In this document: one piece after another, positions 25,901 through 35,000 of the stretch
How the letters are laid out: each line of letters starts with the position of its first letter
Numbering within the stretch: the stretch's first letter is position 1
DNA from: CAYMKL01 sp964390805
Lineage (GTDB): Bacteria; Chloroflexota; Anaerolineae; VGOG01
Direction: 5' to 3'
Assembly (NCBI GenBank): GCA_964390805.1
Contig: CAYMKL010000042.1
Location: 1-48,783, forward strand
DNA length: 48,783 nucleotides
Made by a program: the position numbers and the translations under genes
Notes under the pieces: generated by a model
What the model was told of the DNA's origin: nothing
The model's database searches: none
What the model saw: the letters and a program-made list of their open reading frames with translations, nothing else

Positions 25901-26401
25901 CAGCAGTGCGAACAACCCCACCGCCTCCTGGTCATCTGCGGCCCAGGCCAGGGCCTCGTCTACTGCCCGGCCGCGCAGGATGTTGACCTGCCCCTCCTCC
26001 AGCACGACGAAACGCGGATCTACCCTAGCTTTTGCCGGGTGGGCGCGCAGGATCTCACCGCACAGGCTGTGGATGGTGCCGATGCGCGCTGCGTCGAGTT
26101 CAGTGTAGCGCGCCCGCCAGTGGGCGTTCTCTTCTGACGACAGGTTGGTCCACTCCAGGTACTTACGCACCTCCTCGCGCACCCGATTGCGCATCTCACG
26201 TGCCGCCTTCTTGGTGAAGGTGATGGCGACGATGGAGCGCAAGGGCAATCCTTCAGCCAGGAGCGACAGGTAGCGGGCCACCAGCGTGCGGGTCTTGCCG
26301 GTGCCGGCCCCGGCGGTGACCACGACGTCGCGACCGCGCTCACGGATCGCCGGCCCTTGCTCTGAACTGGGGCGCATTTCAGCGACGATGGGGTGTGCCA
26401 T
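22994..26401 (-). CDS. addA: AddA-type UvrD-family helicase-nuclease
   Basis: 1135 residues. With AddB it would unwind and trim double-strand DNA ends (RecBCD-like repair and phage DNA degradation). Walker A AGAGTGKT is at 30-37, with FTKKAAREM (Ia), LVDEFQDTN (II), FIVGDAKQSVYRFRGAD (III), MSIHAAKGLEFPVVVV (V) and LYVAATRAREKLI (VI). The C-terminal nuclease core ESGIMDALYL...WTIVEFKTDE has the PD-(D/E)xK residues. It follows addB by 3 bases with a GGAGGG ribosome site. It is clearly more GC-rich than the other operon members, so addAB was probably recruited from a different genome or is of host origin. Confidence 0.9.
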   Translation of the reverse strand: MAHPIVAEMRPSSEQGPAIRERGRDVVVTAGAGTGKTRTLVARYLSLLAEGLPLRSIVAITFTKKAAREMRNRVREEVRKYLEWTNLSSEENAHWRARYTELDAARIGTIHSLCGEILRAHPAKARVDPRFVVLEEGQVNILRGRAVDEALAWAADDQEAVGLFALLGERGLRNTLDAFVKQRLDAQEVFDDLPGDGSTELAEVLLAHWQRTLADRQQQVLAVLMERPEWVDAVGMLRDNAAIEADDRMELQRLDALTAIRDAVGPLADQVSAATAALARLDAINLTGGRKAAWPGGKDQLTAVKDALRTLRDLWRSQSDLLELGLTELDEAMAQALPALRATFSFVCQRYDAFKRERNALDFDDLEHGALVLLKENDSVRERWQRHVKAVLVDEFQDTNGRQRDLVTLLNGDGGKLFIVGDAKQSVYRFRGADVAVFRDERERIEQCGSAFPLETSYRAHRDLIQGLNDLLRPVLGEHADPDRPWAEAFAPLLPHRDEPGPGFSPPHIELHLTVGSKGGGALDRAADALAARILDLVDGGLQIVEGGQTRPLDYGDIAILCRASTSFSAYEDALERVGVPFLTVAGRGFYGRAEIRDLLNALRALADPTDDLALVGLLRSPAFALSDAALFRLCQERDQAEGAVLLWDVLRKVGSKLSRENGQRAERAARIITDLHGQVGRTSVADLLKALLDATDCRAGLIRAGLTRAARNVAKLLADADASGIVGVGEFLEYVNGLRDSGTREGEARATAEGAVQIMSIHAAKGLEFPVVVVGDITHQGRGRSDPLIDPSLGVLLPLKDEDDTLPAIYRLGKLRDKGQEDAESDRLLYVAATRAREKLIFSGCIRLRRGGTPGSLGGWLGKIGGPEGLRLAGTPIAHDEGGADAIHVDLQVGSTPVSCTIYEPGYVWIHPPGETRAEAEPSVPLPPPFLEPVSPGIENVDQQTAERDRVPLQRVWRVVPAVKRPRAPAWVIGSLVHEALATWRFPDDGFESWAEARARGYGITDPRQLANAVRRSQRLLLRFQAHSLCQEMHAADRRLHEVPYSLMVDGRVESGIMDALYLREGIWTIVEFKTDEVRNEAGFEELLTGEDYLAQAQRYIAAAERLLGQQPRFILCMLNYAGGVHLHPVEEGW

Positions 26402-26404
26402 CCC

Positions 26405-29400
26405 TCACCCTCCAAACCTAGGCTGATAGTGCCAGCAGAAAGCGACCGCAGGACACCACGGTGGACACCCGCCGTCGGGCGGATGGGGCACGAAGTGGCC
26501 TCCGCGAGCGGTGTGAATCGCCTCCCAAGCGTGTCCCACTGCAGCCTCCATCGCGCCCTCCGGCCCGCCATCGAAGCCGCTCAGGGTGAACTTGCTGGGC
26601 TCAGCGTGTTGGACGTGCCAGTAAAAGCCCTCGACCGGCTCTCCCAGCCCCAGGGCATCTCGCGCTGCCAGGGCGTAGAGGGGCAGCTGCACCTTCTTGC
26701 CCTCAGCGATTGCGGGGTTGGTGAAGGCGTGAGGGCCAGCGGTCTTGTAGTCAATGACGCGCACGCGGCCATCGGAAGTCCGATCCACCCGATCAATGAA
26801 CCCGCGCAGGCTGAAGCTGTCCTCCCCATCGTGTACGACGAGCGCGGGCTGACCCTGAAGGCCGAACACGGCCTCGTATAGGTAGGGGGAAAAAACCCCC
26901 TGTGCGTCTGCCAACGCCTCCAGTGAGCGACGGACGTTCTCCGTGATCTCGACACGGGTCTGCTCCCACCAGGCGGTCTCCCGGAACCCTTCCCGCCGCG
27001 GCGCCTTGTCCAGGACACCTTGTGCCACGTCAGGTAGTGCGGCCAGGAGCTGATCCAGTTTAGAGGGATCGGCGACAGCGGGGTAGAGTTGCTCGAAGAT
27101 GTGATGGTAGATGTTGCCCAACTGCCGCGCATCCAATCCCTCAGATGGTTCTTCTCTCGGCTCCAGTCCCAAGATGCTGCCAACGAAGAAAAAGAACGGG
27201 CAGGCGCGGTAGGCTTCTAGGCGGCTGGCGCTCCAGGCATGCTGGGAATCGAAGCGTTGGGCGAACTCATCGGCCAGATGATCCAGATTCCCATCGTAGG
27301 GACTATCGTCAGTGCTACGTTGTCGCAGGCGGAAGAGATGAATGGCCGCTTCCAACGCCACTTGCCGCGTTGGCTCCGTTTGGTGTACCCACTCCCAGAC
27401 CTCACCCCAGTTGGGATAGGTAGCCAGGCTCTCCATCAGCTCGGGCCAGGAGGCAACCTGAGCCGGCGTGGGCACGCTCTCGCTGGTCAACGTTTCTGGC
27501 ACTGTGTCCACCAGACGGCGTACCTCCTCCCAGAAGGGAGATGCCTGCCAGGGCGCTCCGTTGTCGGCCAGACGGGGACGGGTGAGGAGCAACCGTTCTT
27601 GAGGACGGGTGATCGTCTCGTAGAAGAACTCTGCCTCTGCGCTCTCGGTGGACGGCTCCAGGGATAGGTTGAACTCCTCGCGCAGGCGCTGGCGGTCGGC
27701 ATCGCGCAGGAAGGGGTCTTCGCTCAGGGTTGCTGGGAACTCCCCCTCGGCCAACCCCAGCACGGCCACCGCCCGGAAAGGAACGCCGCGGGCCTGGACT
27801 ACGTCGGCGGCGAGGATCTCCTCCCGGTCGGGTCGGACCGGCAGGCGGTAGGTCGTCGCCTCCACCGCGCCGACCAACTCATCGAAGAAACGGGCATAGT
27901 CCACGGCGGGTGTGTCCAATGCTTCCTCGGCCCAGACCAGCCCCCGCAGGACGTCCTTGAGGGCCTGGAGCGCGGCCACGTCCCGCTCGGCTATCGCTTC
28001 GGCTCCGTCGCGGGCGCGGGCTACGATCTGCAGGGCGGTAGGCTCTTTGGGGACGGGGAAGCGGGGAGACTGTAGGGCGGGGTCGGGACCGATGAGGGCT
28101 TCCAGCCAGCCGACGAACTCTCGGTAGGCGCGTTTCCCCTGAGGAGGTGTCAGTAGCAGGAGGAAACGCTGGAACTTGTCACGTAGGGCCTGCGCCTCGA
28201 AACCCACCGGAACGGTGGCAGGAAGTTCTCGTTCTTCATCAACTGCGGGCTCACGGGAGCGGGCGGATAGGTCGTTCAGGATCTCCTCCCACTGAGAGAA
28301 GCCGCCAATGACCCGACCCCAACGGGCAGCCGTGTCCAGGGTGTCAGCGTCTCCTGGCCCGATGCCGATGGACTCCGTCGCATTATCTTCGGCCAGGGCT
28401 GACCAGTCAAAGTAGGGGGAACGCCAGGCCTCGACCACCGGGCGGCGGGGCAGGGCTGGTTCGGGGTTGTTGTTGGAGCGGGGGAGCACCAGCCGCAGGA
28501 GGTCCAGAAGAGCAGCGACGGCGGGGTTAGCCCGCAGCGGGAGGCCGTCCACCAGGCGCACCGGTAGTGCGAACTCGGCGGCGGTCTGCATGATGAAGGG
28601 GCGATACGGCGAGATATCGCGGGCCAGCAGGGCCACCTCGACGGGCTGCATCCTGTCTTTCACCAGGCGTACCTTGAGCCAGCGGAGCGCGGCGCGGACC
28701 TCCGACGCGCGGTCGGGGGCCTCGATCAATTGGATAGAGCCGTCGTCGGCGATCTGCTCTGCCTCGCTGCGGAACAGGCCTGTTTCCAGATGAGTCAGTG
28801 CCTGGGCGTGGCGCGAGATCTGTTCAGGCAGCCGTGTTGCCTGAAGGTCCAGGGCTTCCTCCAGTGCCTGGCGTGTCTCCTCGAAGCGACGATGAGCCAG
28901 CGGGCGCTCGCCTCCATCGGCAGTGCCCGTAAGCGTGATGATCAGCTTCTCGATCCGGGCTGCCAGCACCTCAAGCAGGGCCAGTTGCACCGGTGTGAAG
29001 TTGTCGAAACCGTCCACCACCAGCAGCGGCCAGTCCCGCGCGACATGGCGTGCACGTTCTTCCAGCGCCTCCACCGCCAGCCAACCCAGCCCGGCCCGGT
29101 CGGCCCAGCCTTGCGCCTGGAGACGCTCCTGGTAGGCAGCGTAGATCAGCGCCAGTTCATGCAGGCGAGGCTCGTCGCCCAAGGCAGCTACGGCCTGGGT
29201 GAACGTGTGGGGCCAGATTCGCGCGGCCTTCAGTTCGCCGATCAGGCCTTCCAGAACCTGGATGAAGCCGGGGCGGTCGGTCAGCGGGGCGTAGTGGATC
29301 AGCGGCAGGTCGTCCACAATAGCGCGGATCAGCCGGTACTGGACGGGGTCGCTCAGTTCGGTGTAGACCTCACCAGCGGCGCTTAGGCAATCGGCGTATA

Positions 29401-29599
29401 GCCGGTCGAAGGTCACCACCCGTACGCCGATTGCGCCTCCAGCCTCCGCCAGGCGGCGGCGCCAGGCGCGCACTTGCAGGTGGGTGGGCACGAGGACGCG
29501 GGGGGCAGAGCGCAAGCCCCGTGCGGCATCGCGGACGAGGTTCAGTGCGTAAGCTGTTTTGCCGGTCGCAGCCGGGGCGAGGTAGAGGTGAGCAGACAT
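26405..29599 (-). CDS. addB: AddB-type helicase/nuclease subunit (PD-(D/E)xK, probable Fe-S)
   Basis: 1064 residues. It opens with a Walker A-like LAPAATGKT (7-15), as in AddB. The C-terminal part contains GFIDRVDRTSDGRVRVIDYK, the PD-(D/E)xK nuclease core. Cys residues that would hold AddB's [4Fe-4S] cluster are visible: YRACPFFFFVG upstream of the nuclease and CPPWCPAVAFC at the end, spaced C-x3-C-x5-C rather than the usual C-x2-C-x5-C. It lies 119 bases after the HerA-like gene in the same direction, and its stop almost touches the addA start. Composition is GC-rich like addA. The start at MSAHLYLAP is supported by position; the ribosome site is weak. Confidence 0.87.
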   Translation of the reverse strand: MSAHLYLAPAATGKTAYALNLVRDAARGLRSAPRVLVPTHLQVRAWRRRLAEAGGAIGVRVVTFDRLYADCLSAAGEVYTELSDPVQYRLIRAIVDDLPLIHYAPLTDRPGFIQVLEGLIGELKAARIWPHTFTQAVAALGDEPRLHELALIYAAYQERLQAQGWADRAGLGWLAVEALEERARHVARDWPLLVVDGFDNFTPVQLALLEVLAARIEKLIITLTGTADGGERPLAHRRFEETRQALEEALDLQATRLPEQISRHAQALTHLETGLFRSEAEQIADDGSIQLIEAPDRASEVRAALRWLKVRLVKDRMQPVEVALLARDISPYRPFIMQTAAEFALPVRLVDGLPLRANPAVAALLDLLRLVLPRSNNNPEPALPRRPVVEAWRSPYFDWSALAEDNATESIGIGPGDADTLDTAARWGRVIGGFSQWEEILNDLSARSREPAVDEERELPATVPVGFEAQALRDKFQRFLLLLTPPQGKRAYREFVGWLEALIGPDPALQSPRFPVPKEPTALQIVARARDGAEAIAERDVAALQALKDVLRGLVWAEEALDTPAVDYARFFDELVGAVEATTYRLPVRPDREEILAADVVQARGVPFRAVAVLGLAEGEFPATLSEDPFLRDADRQRLREEFNLSLEPSTESAEAEFFYETITRPQERLLLTRPRLADNGAPWQASPFWEEVRRLVDTVPETLTSESVPTPAQVASWPELMESLATYPNWGEVWEWVHQTEPTRQVALEAAIHLFRLRQRSTDDSPYDGNLDHLADEFAQRFDSQHAWSASRLEAYRACPFFFFVGSILGLEPREEPSEGLDARQLGNIYHHIFEQLYPAVADPSKLDQLLAALPDVAQGVLDKAPRREGFRETAWWEQTRVEITENVRRSLEALADAQGVFSPYLYEAVFGLQGQPALVVHDGEDSFSLRGFIDRVDRTSDGRVRVIDYKTAGPHAFTNPAIAEGKKVQLPLYALAARDALGLGEPVEGFYWHVQHAEPSKFTLSGFDGGPEGAMEAAVGHAWEAIHTARGGHFVPHPPDGGCPPWCPAVAFCWHYQPRFGG

Positions 29600-29718
29600 C
29601 AGAGTTCCCAGGTCAAGCCCGCATCAATTGAAAGAAGAATAGTTGGAGAGACAAAGACGTAGGTATCCCTAACGATGAACATGTCCAACCTTTTGCTGCG
29701 GCCGCGATCTTGATGTCC

Positions 29719-30900
29719 CTAAGCGCTTCCCCCACCGTGCAAGCTTTGCCGAGGGCGTACTTGCGCATGGACAACCGTTTCACGGGCATCATCAATCACC
29801 AGAGTCCTTCCAGGACCTGTGAGCCGTTTGATTTGCGCCTGTAAACCATCGGCCAGATAATCTTGGCTCAGCGCGTTTACTGCTTGAAAGTCATCTTTAG
29901 ACGTGATGCGGTGAACGATTCGGATGCCGCATTGAGTGAGAATCTCACGATCAATGGCCGCAGGTTGCTGACTTGCCACGATGAGAGACAAACCAGGTTG
30001 TCGGCCCTCTTTGGCCCAGCGAATGAGTATTTCTTTGGACAGCGTGCTCTTGCCACTTGGGCAAAAGTTATGTGCCTCGTCAACCACAAGCCAAACCTTT
30101 TGAGTATCTGAAGGAAGGCCAAGTGCTTCACGGCGCCGGGCGATGGTGCGCTTGCGAAAGATGAAGTTTGCCAAAACTGCAATGACTAGATTGCGCAAGC
30201 CATAGCGCCCTTGTGCTATGACGCTCAGGTCCAGAACGTTTATTTGATCTGGTCTGAGGATTTCCCAAATCTCCCGGTAGTGATCCTCAGCAAAGATTTG
30301 CCAATCCTGGGCCATGTCCAGCCTTCTTTGCACCGCTTCTTTGGTTTTATCTAGGCCCTTCAGGCGGTCAACCTCGGCCGAGATATCATCAATGAGAAAG
30401 TCACGTCCTAGACGACGTTTGCATTGTCTCACAGCTTTGAACAACATAATCCCCCGTAGCTCATTGATGTCCAGGTCAAACAGGTCGCACCACATTTCTG
30501 GAGTCAAATCGGAGGGATTTAGCCTCAGACCTTGAACTTGAATTCCCCTTTTCTCCATCTCTGCTGGAATCTCTGGGTCGCCAAAACGTTCGACAGGATC
30601 GCCAGGAACCATCAAGTTCAAAGGAAAACCTCGTGGAGAGCGGTCGAAATCCCATAGGCTGTCAACCTCATCGGGAACGGTATTCGCTTCTACCATTGTC
30701 CAAAAGATGCCTTGTGGGTCAATGACGAGGATGATGTTCGAGCCTATATTGGCCAGTTCTTCGATGCACACCCCCAAGGAGTAGGATTTGCCGGTTCCAG
30801 TCTTGCCACAAACAAGGATGCGTTGCGAGTGGCCCGCCTCAATGCGAATCATATCGCCCACTTCTGTTTCTTTGCCGAGGAGGATGCTTTCTTTGAACAT
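29719..30900 (-). CDS. HerA-like (DUF87) DNA-translocase ATPase
   Basis: 393 residues from ATG 30900, chosen because AAAGGAG lies 6 bases upstream; a start 7 codons earlier has no ribosome site. Walker A GKTGTGKS is at 32-39, LVIDPQGIF follows, Walker B is VWLVVDEAHNF and the sensor region is SLIVASQQPAAIDREILTQC. This is the HerA/FtsK superfamily, hexameric DNA pumps that usually work with a nuclease. DndH in Dnd restriction and several PglZ-linked systems carry similar motors. Here the neighbours are a PglZ-like protein upstream and AddAB downstream; no NurA gene is present. Confidence 0.85.
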   Translation of the reverse strand: MFKESILLGKETEVGDMIRIEAGHSQRILVCGKTGTGKSYSLGVCIEELANIGSNIILVIDPQGIFWTMVEANTVPDEVDSLWDFDRSPRGFPLNLMVPGDPVERFGDPEIPAEMEKRGIQVQGLRLNPSDLTPEMWCDLFDLDINELRGIMLFKAVRQCKRRLGRDFLIDDISAEVDRLKGLDKTKEAVQRRLDMAQDWQIFAEDHYREIWEILRPDQINVLDLSVIAQGRYGLRNLVIAVLANFIFRKRTIARRREALGLPSDTQKVWLVVDEAHNFCPSGKSTLSKEILIRWAKEGRQPGLSLIVASQQPAAIDREILTQCGIRIVHRITSKDDFQAVNALSQDYLADGLQAQIKRLTGPGRTLVIDDARETVVHAQVRPRQSLHGGGSA

Positions 30901-30951
30901 ACTTGACTCCTTTGTGAGCAAATAGGTTTCAAGATTGTCAGAGCGTCTAAC

Positions 30952-32040
30952 TCAACTCTGACGTATGATTAGCGGTACGATTGACTCCCAGGCCGAGATG
31001 CCGCCATGTACACCCCATTCGTTGTTCTTGAACCTGCGCGTCATCCAAGGGGCCTTTAGTAGGGTGAAGTTCTGGTTGAGGGTCCGGCACCGCCTGCCAT
31101 AAGGACGCAGAATGGCCCCCTTGACATAGCGTGGGTGGTAGATGTCATCCTGGAAAAGATCATCTGCGATCTGTAATCGGCCCTCAACGAGGTCTCGCCA
31201 CAGGATGCCATGATCGGCGGTCAGGCAGGCAAGGATTTGACCACTCTGGTCGCTGAGGCAATCTAATAGCGCCTCAAAGCGCGCAAAGATTTCCTCAAGG
31301 TAGTGCTTGCGGGGCGGGCGATCACGATGGGCGTGGCAGATCTGATCCAGCCCTGCGAGGACCACTTGTACATACCCGCGAGAGAGCTGCCTCTGCTGAA
31401 TCTGTTCCAGAACCTCGTCAAAGGCTTTCACCCGATTGACCTGGGAGTCAGAAAAGGTGTCGTGGATGTCTGCCGAGAGGCTGTCGCGCTGGGTGGGGTA
31501 GTAAGTAAAGGCCATTTGATTGACATACCCTAGAGCAAACATACGGCGTGAAACTGATGGGTTTCCGACGACGGCACGGTAGCCGTACTCGGTGGTACTG
31601 AGGCCTGCCACGAGACAAGGGGCCGCGTTTTGGCTTCCCGGTAGATCATAGTAGGAGAGACCATCTACGATCACCAGTGCAACGATGGCCGGGTTGGCCT
31701 GGCGCACATGGTCTTCGAGAATACGACTGACATCGTGCTGGGTCGGCAAGAGGTGTTGGGCCTGTTCAAAGCGCTCAAAAAGTTGCTCTGAGACCAACCA
31801 AGGGTCAGGACGGTCATCAAGGCTGATGCGCGGGAAAGGCCAGGGACCAGGCTCGTCTATGAGATACTCTCGCCGCTCTTCCAAGAGTGGGAGGTCGTCT
31901 AGCTGGCGTAAGTAGTCGCCTGCAGCAGAGATTGGCTCGGCGTCATCCACAAGAAGCAGATTCAGCCGGTTACCCGAGAACCCGGCAGGATATGCATCCA
32001 ACGTAGTCGAAAACCGCTGTATCATCCTGTCAGGATCCAT
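30952..32040 (-). CDS. PglZ-like alkaline-phosphatase-superfamily protein
   Basis: 362 residues. The metal-binding set of the alkaline phosphatase fold is visible: Asp in IVALVIVDGLSYYDL, Asp-His in CLTADHGILW, and His in WGVHGGISAWESIVPLI. The last matches the HGG-S-x-E-x-(I/V)-P-L ending of PglZ domains. PglZ is the signature protein of BREX and Pgl defence and also occurs in some phosphorothioate-dependent systems; its target is unknown. It is shorter than full BREX PglZ (over 800 aa) and so contains essentially only the phosphatase domain. AGGAG lies 6 bases before the ATG. It is flanked by the 1347-aa ATPase and the HerA-like gene in one operon. Confidence 0.82.
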   Translation of the reverse strand: MDPDRMIQRFSTTLDAYPAGFSGNRLNLLLVDDAEPISAAGDYLRQLDDLPLLEERREYLIDEPGPWPFPRISLDDRPDPWLVSEQLFERFEQAQHLLPTQHDVSRILEDHVRQANPAIVALVIVDGLSYYDLPGSQNAAPCLVAGLSTTEYGYRAVVGNPSVSRRMFALGYVNQMAFTYYPTQRDSLSADIHDTFSDSQVNRVKAFDEVLEQIQQRQLSRGYVQVVLAGLDQICHAHRDRPPRKHYLEEIFARFEALLDCLSDQSGQILACLTADHGILWRDLVEGRLQIADDLFQDDIYHPRYVKGAILRPYGRRCRTLNQNFTLLKAPWMTRRFKNNEWGVHGGISAWESIVPLIIRQS

Positions 32041-32074
32041 AGCGACTCCTACTGGCCCGCGTCACGTACCAACT

Positions 32075-35000
32075 CTACCTGTGCCTTCGCTCAACGTTGA
32101 TTTGAATACAGTTACGCCTAAAAAGGTCGGCCAGGCCATCAAGTGACACCTCAAGGGCTTGGGATGGATCGTCTAGCTGGGCCATCATCTGTAAGACTAG
32201 GTCTTTGAGGTCAACGGCTTGATGTTCTGGAATCACCTCGTACATTTTTTGCACGCGCCCACTGTCTGGCTCCGAAGGGGTAGTGAGTTGCCGGACAGTT
32301 TGCCGGGTTGCGCGTACTGTATCAAAGGTAGCCGCGATTTCTTGTGCCACACGTTGCATCTGCGTCTGGTTGTCACCTTCGATGAGGTCACGCAGCCAAC
32401 TCTGGTTGACCTCTCCTTTGAGGGTCTCGACTGCTTGCTGCTGTCCCTTCAAATCGGCCAATAGAGATGCGGCGGACTCGTGCTCAATCAGGCGGAGGAT
32501 GTCACGAGCGTACTTCAATTCGCGCTCTTGCGTTGTTATCTCAGTCAACGCCCGCGCCAAGGCTCGTTCGTCAACCAGGCTTGCCCCTTCCGAAAAAAGC
32601 TGATCGTAACAACCGGCAATGTCGGACGGATTGAAAACAACCCTGACTCGTCCATCCAGGTTGAGCACCATAAGGAACTGATTCACTTGGTCTTTGAGTT
32701 TGTCAAAGCTACCTTTGAGGCTGGTGAGATATTGCTGTCTTGCTTTCTCCAGTTCTTCAAAACGTTTGAGGTATTGGCGGTGGGCTGATAACCCTGTCAC
32801 GTTTCTTAGTTCAAGATGATCGGCGATTTCCTGAGAGATATTGTCAAACGTGTCGATTAACTCTTTTGCCTTGGCTTGATGCTCAGGGTCTTTCTGCAGG
32901 TCTAGCAAGCGAGCGTAGACCTGATCTGATTGCTTCAACAAGCCGCCCCAGTGGCCAAAGTCCGCCATCTGTTGCAACAAACTCCGCGCATTCCCCTGCA
33001 GGGTGTTTCCTTGGCTATCGTCGTCGTTCGCTTCGGACCAGGCTTCCCGCAGAAGCCTCAGGTTTTCCTGGGCCGTATGCCGCTGGCTATAGGAGAAGCG
33101 CATCATTTTCTCATCCACCCGCTTCAAGAGCGACTTTGAATCTTTGCGGAACTCGTCAACGCCGTGTTGCAGATTGGGTACGATGTAGCGTCCCAAGTCA
33201 GCTCCCCATGGGGATGTCGCACTGGGTAACGCCAGTTGCTTGACTTCCCTTGAGTTCAACAGGCGGTCGCTGACGCTCTTGACTTGTTTGCGAACGCGTT
33301 GAAGCTTTTCCTGGACGCGGTCAAAATACCCCGGTAGACGGCTGTGGTTCTGTACGAACTCTTTATTCATTCGCGTCATCAGCTTGTCATGGTCAGCATC
33401 GTCCTCTACCTTCTCGATAGCTTCTTCCATCACAATGGGGTCAAAACGGGTCACATAGTCGGAAAGTTGCTTGTACTCGTTAATCTCTGCTACAAGGTCG
33501 CTCAGTTTGGCCCGCAACTGCGCCTTGAGTTCGTCGGGGTCGAGAGGTATACAGTAGAGCACACGCTCTCTTCGCCGCTCTGTTTCTCTAAAGGTTTGAC
33601 GAGCTTTGCCAATTTGTATAATCTTTTGCAGCTCTCCGACAGTGTAGCCTTTTTCAAGGATGGCCGGGAGCAGGTCTCTTATCGACATGTACCAACATTC
33701 TTTTCCCTCTCGCTTGAGCTTTCGGTCGGCTCCTGTTGGTTGGGAACAAATGAGGTCTCTAATCCCTTGCTCCAAAGGGTGGATATGGAACGCAATCTCA
33801 AGCGGTGCATATCGTCCTTTGCTCTCGATCTCGATAAGGCCTTCAAAGCCGTCGAAAGCGCCGCCGCTCAGGTTCATTCTGCTTGTGCTCAGAACTCGAG
33901 AGGCCAAGTCTGCCTCTGCTTCCCAAGGTTCGCGCCCCCTCTTGCAGGCTAGCGGGACCTCAGTGCTGGTCAATGCATTGATATAGTCATCAACTCTGCC
34001 TTGCCAATGTGGTTGGCGGATCAACGTTTCATATTCGAGATAGCGGCGTCTGAGCAGCAAACTGGATACTCTGTCTATCAAGGTAAGGCCAGACCCAGCG
34101 ACTCGCTCTTGAAGCGTGGCTTCAGCAGTTTGAGCCAAGGATGAGCTGAGCTGGTCCCCCAGGAACAGCGCTTGCAGTTGACGCAGGAGTATCTCGCGCA
34201 GGGCTTTCCATTCGGCCTCAAATTCTCGGGGAAGGGTCACCTTGCGCATCTGCTGAAGCATATTGAGTACCCACAGCGGGGTCATACGATCTGCTCCTAC
34301 AAGCTCCGCGACGTGATCCTGGTGGACGGTGCCCTGCCTGAGGTCGATGTGCAAGCGTATCAAAGCCGGGTTGCCTTTTGGTTCAGAGATTTCCGTCACT
34401 TGACCCGGGTGCTCTTGTTCCGCATGCCAGCGCAGTGCGAAATGAAAGAAAAGGTCGTATTGCTGCGGCCCTGACTCGACGTCTAGACTAGGGACCTTGA
34501 CGTCTTTCCAAGACGCATCGAGACTACTGGCCAGTAGCATTACTGCACGTTGAGGGAAGTTTCGTGACATTTGTTGAAAGGCACCTACCATCGTGCCAAA
34601 GTGCACTCCCGGTGCGGTCTCCTTCATTGGCTGCACCGTGTGCCAGCCAACAAGCTGTTGTCCTTTGCGCTTTTGAAAGACAAGAGGGACTACATCTTGG
34701 ACAAAGGCACTTAATGCATTGTCAAAAGCTCGGCGGTCGGGCGCGTATTCGCTGTCAATCTCTTCAATCATATCGCGCAATAGGCTCGCCTCTTCGACTC
34801 CCCCTCCGAGGCTCCGAAGGGCACGCAACCCCATTGCAAACGCTGTCCTGTAAACCAGCCCGCCAGCGCGTGCCAATGGGCGCAGGACATCTTCGAAGCC
34901 CAATTCACGCAACGTCCCGCTGCGTAAGCCGGCGGGAAAGGCTGCTAACAGTATCAACGACTCGCGGTTTTCGTCATTGATGTCGGGTGAACGCAGCACC

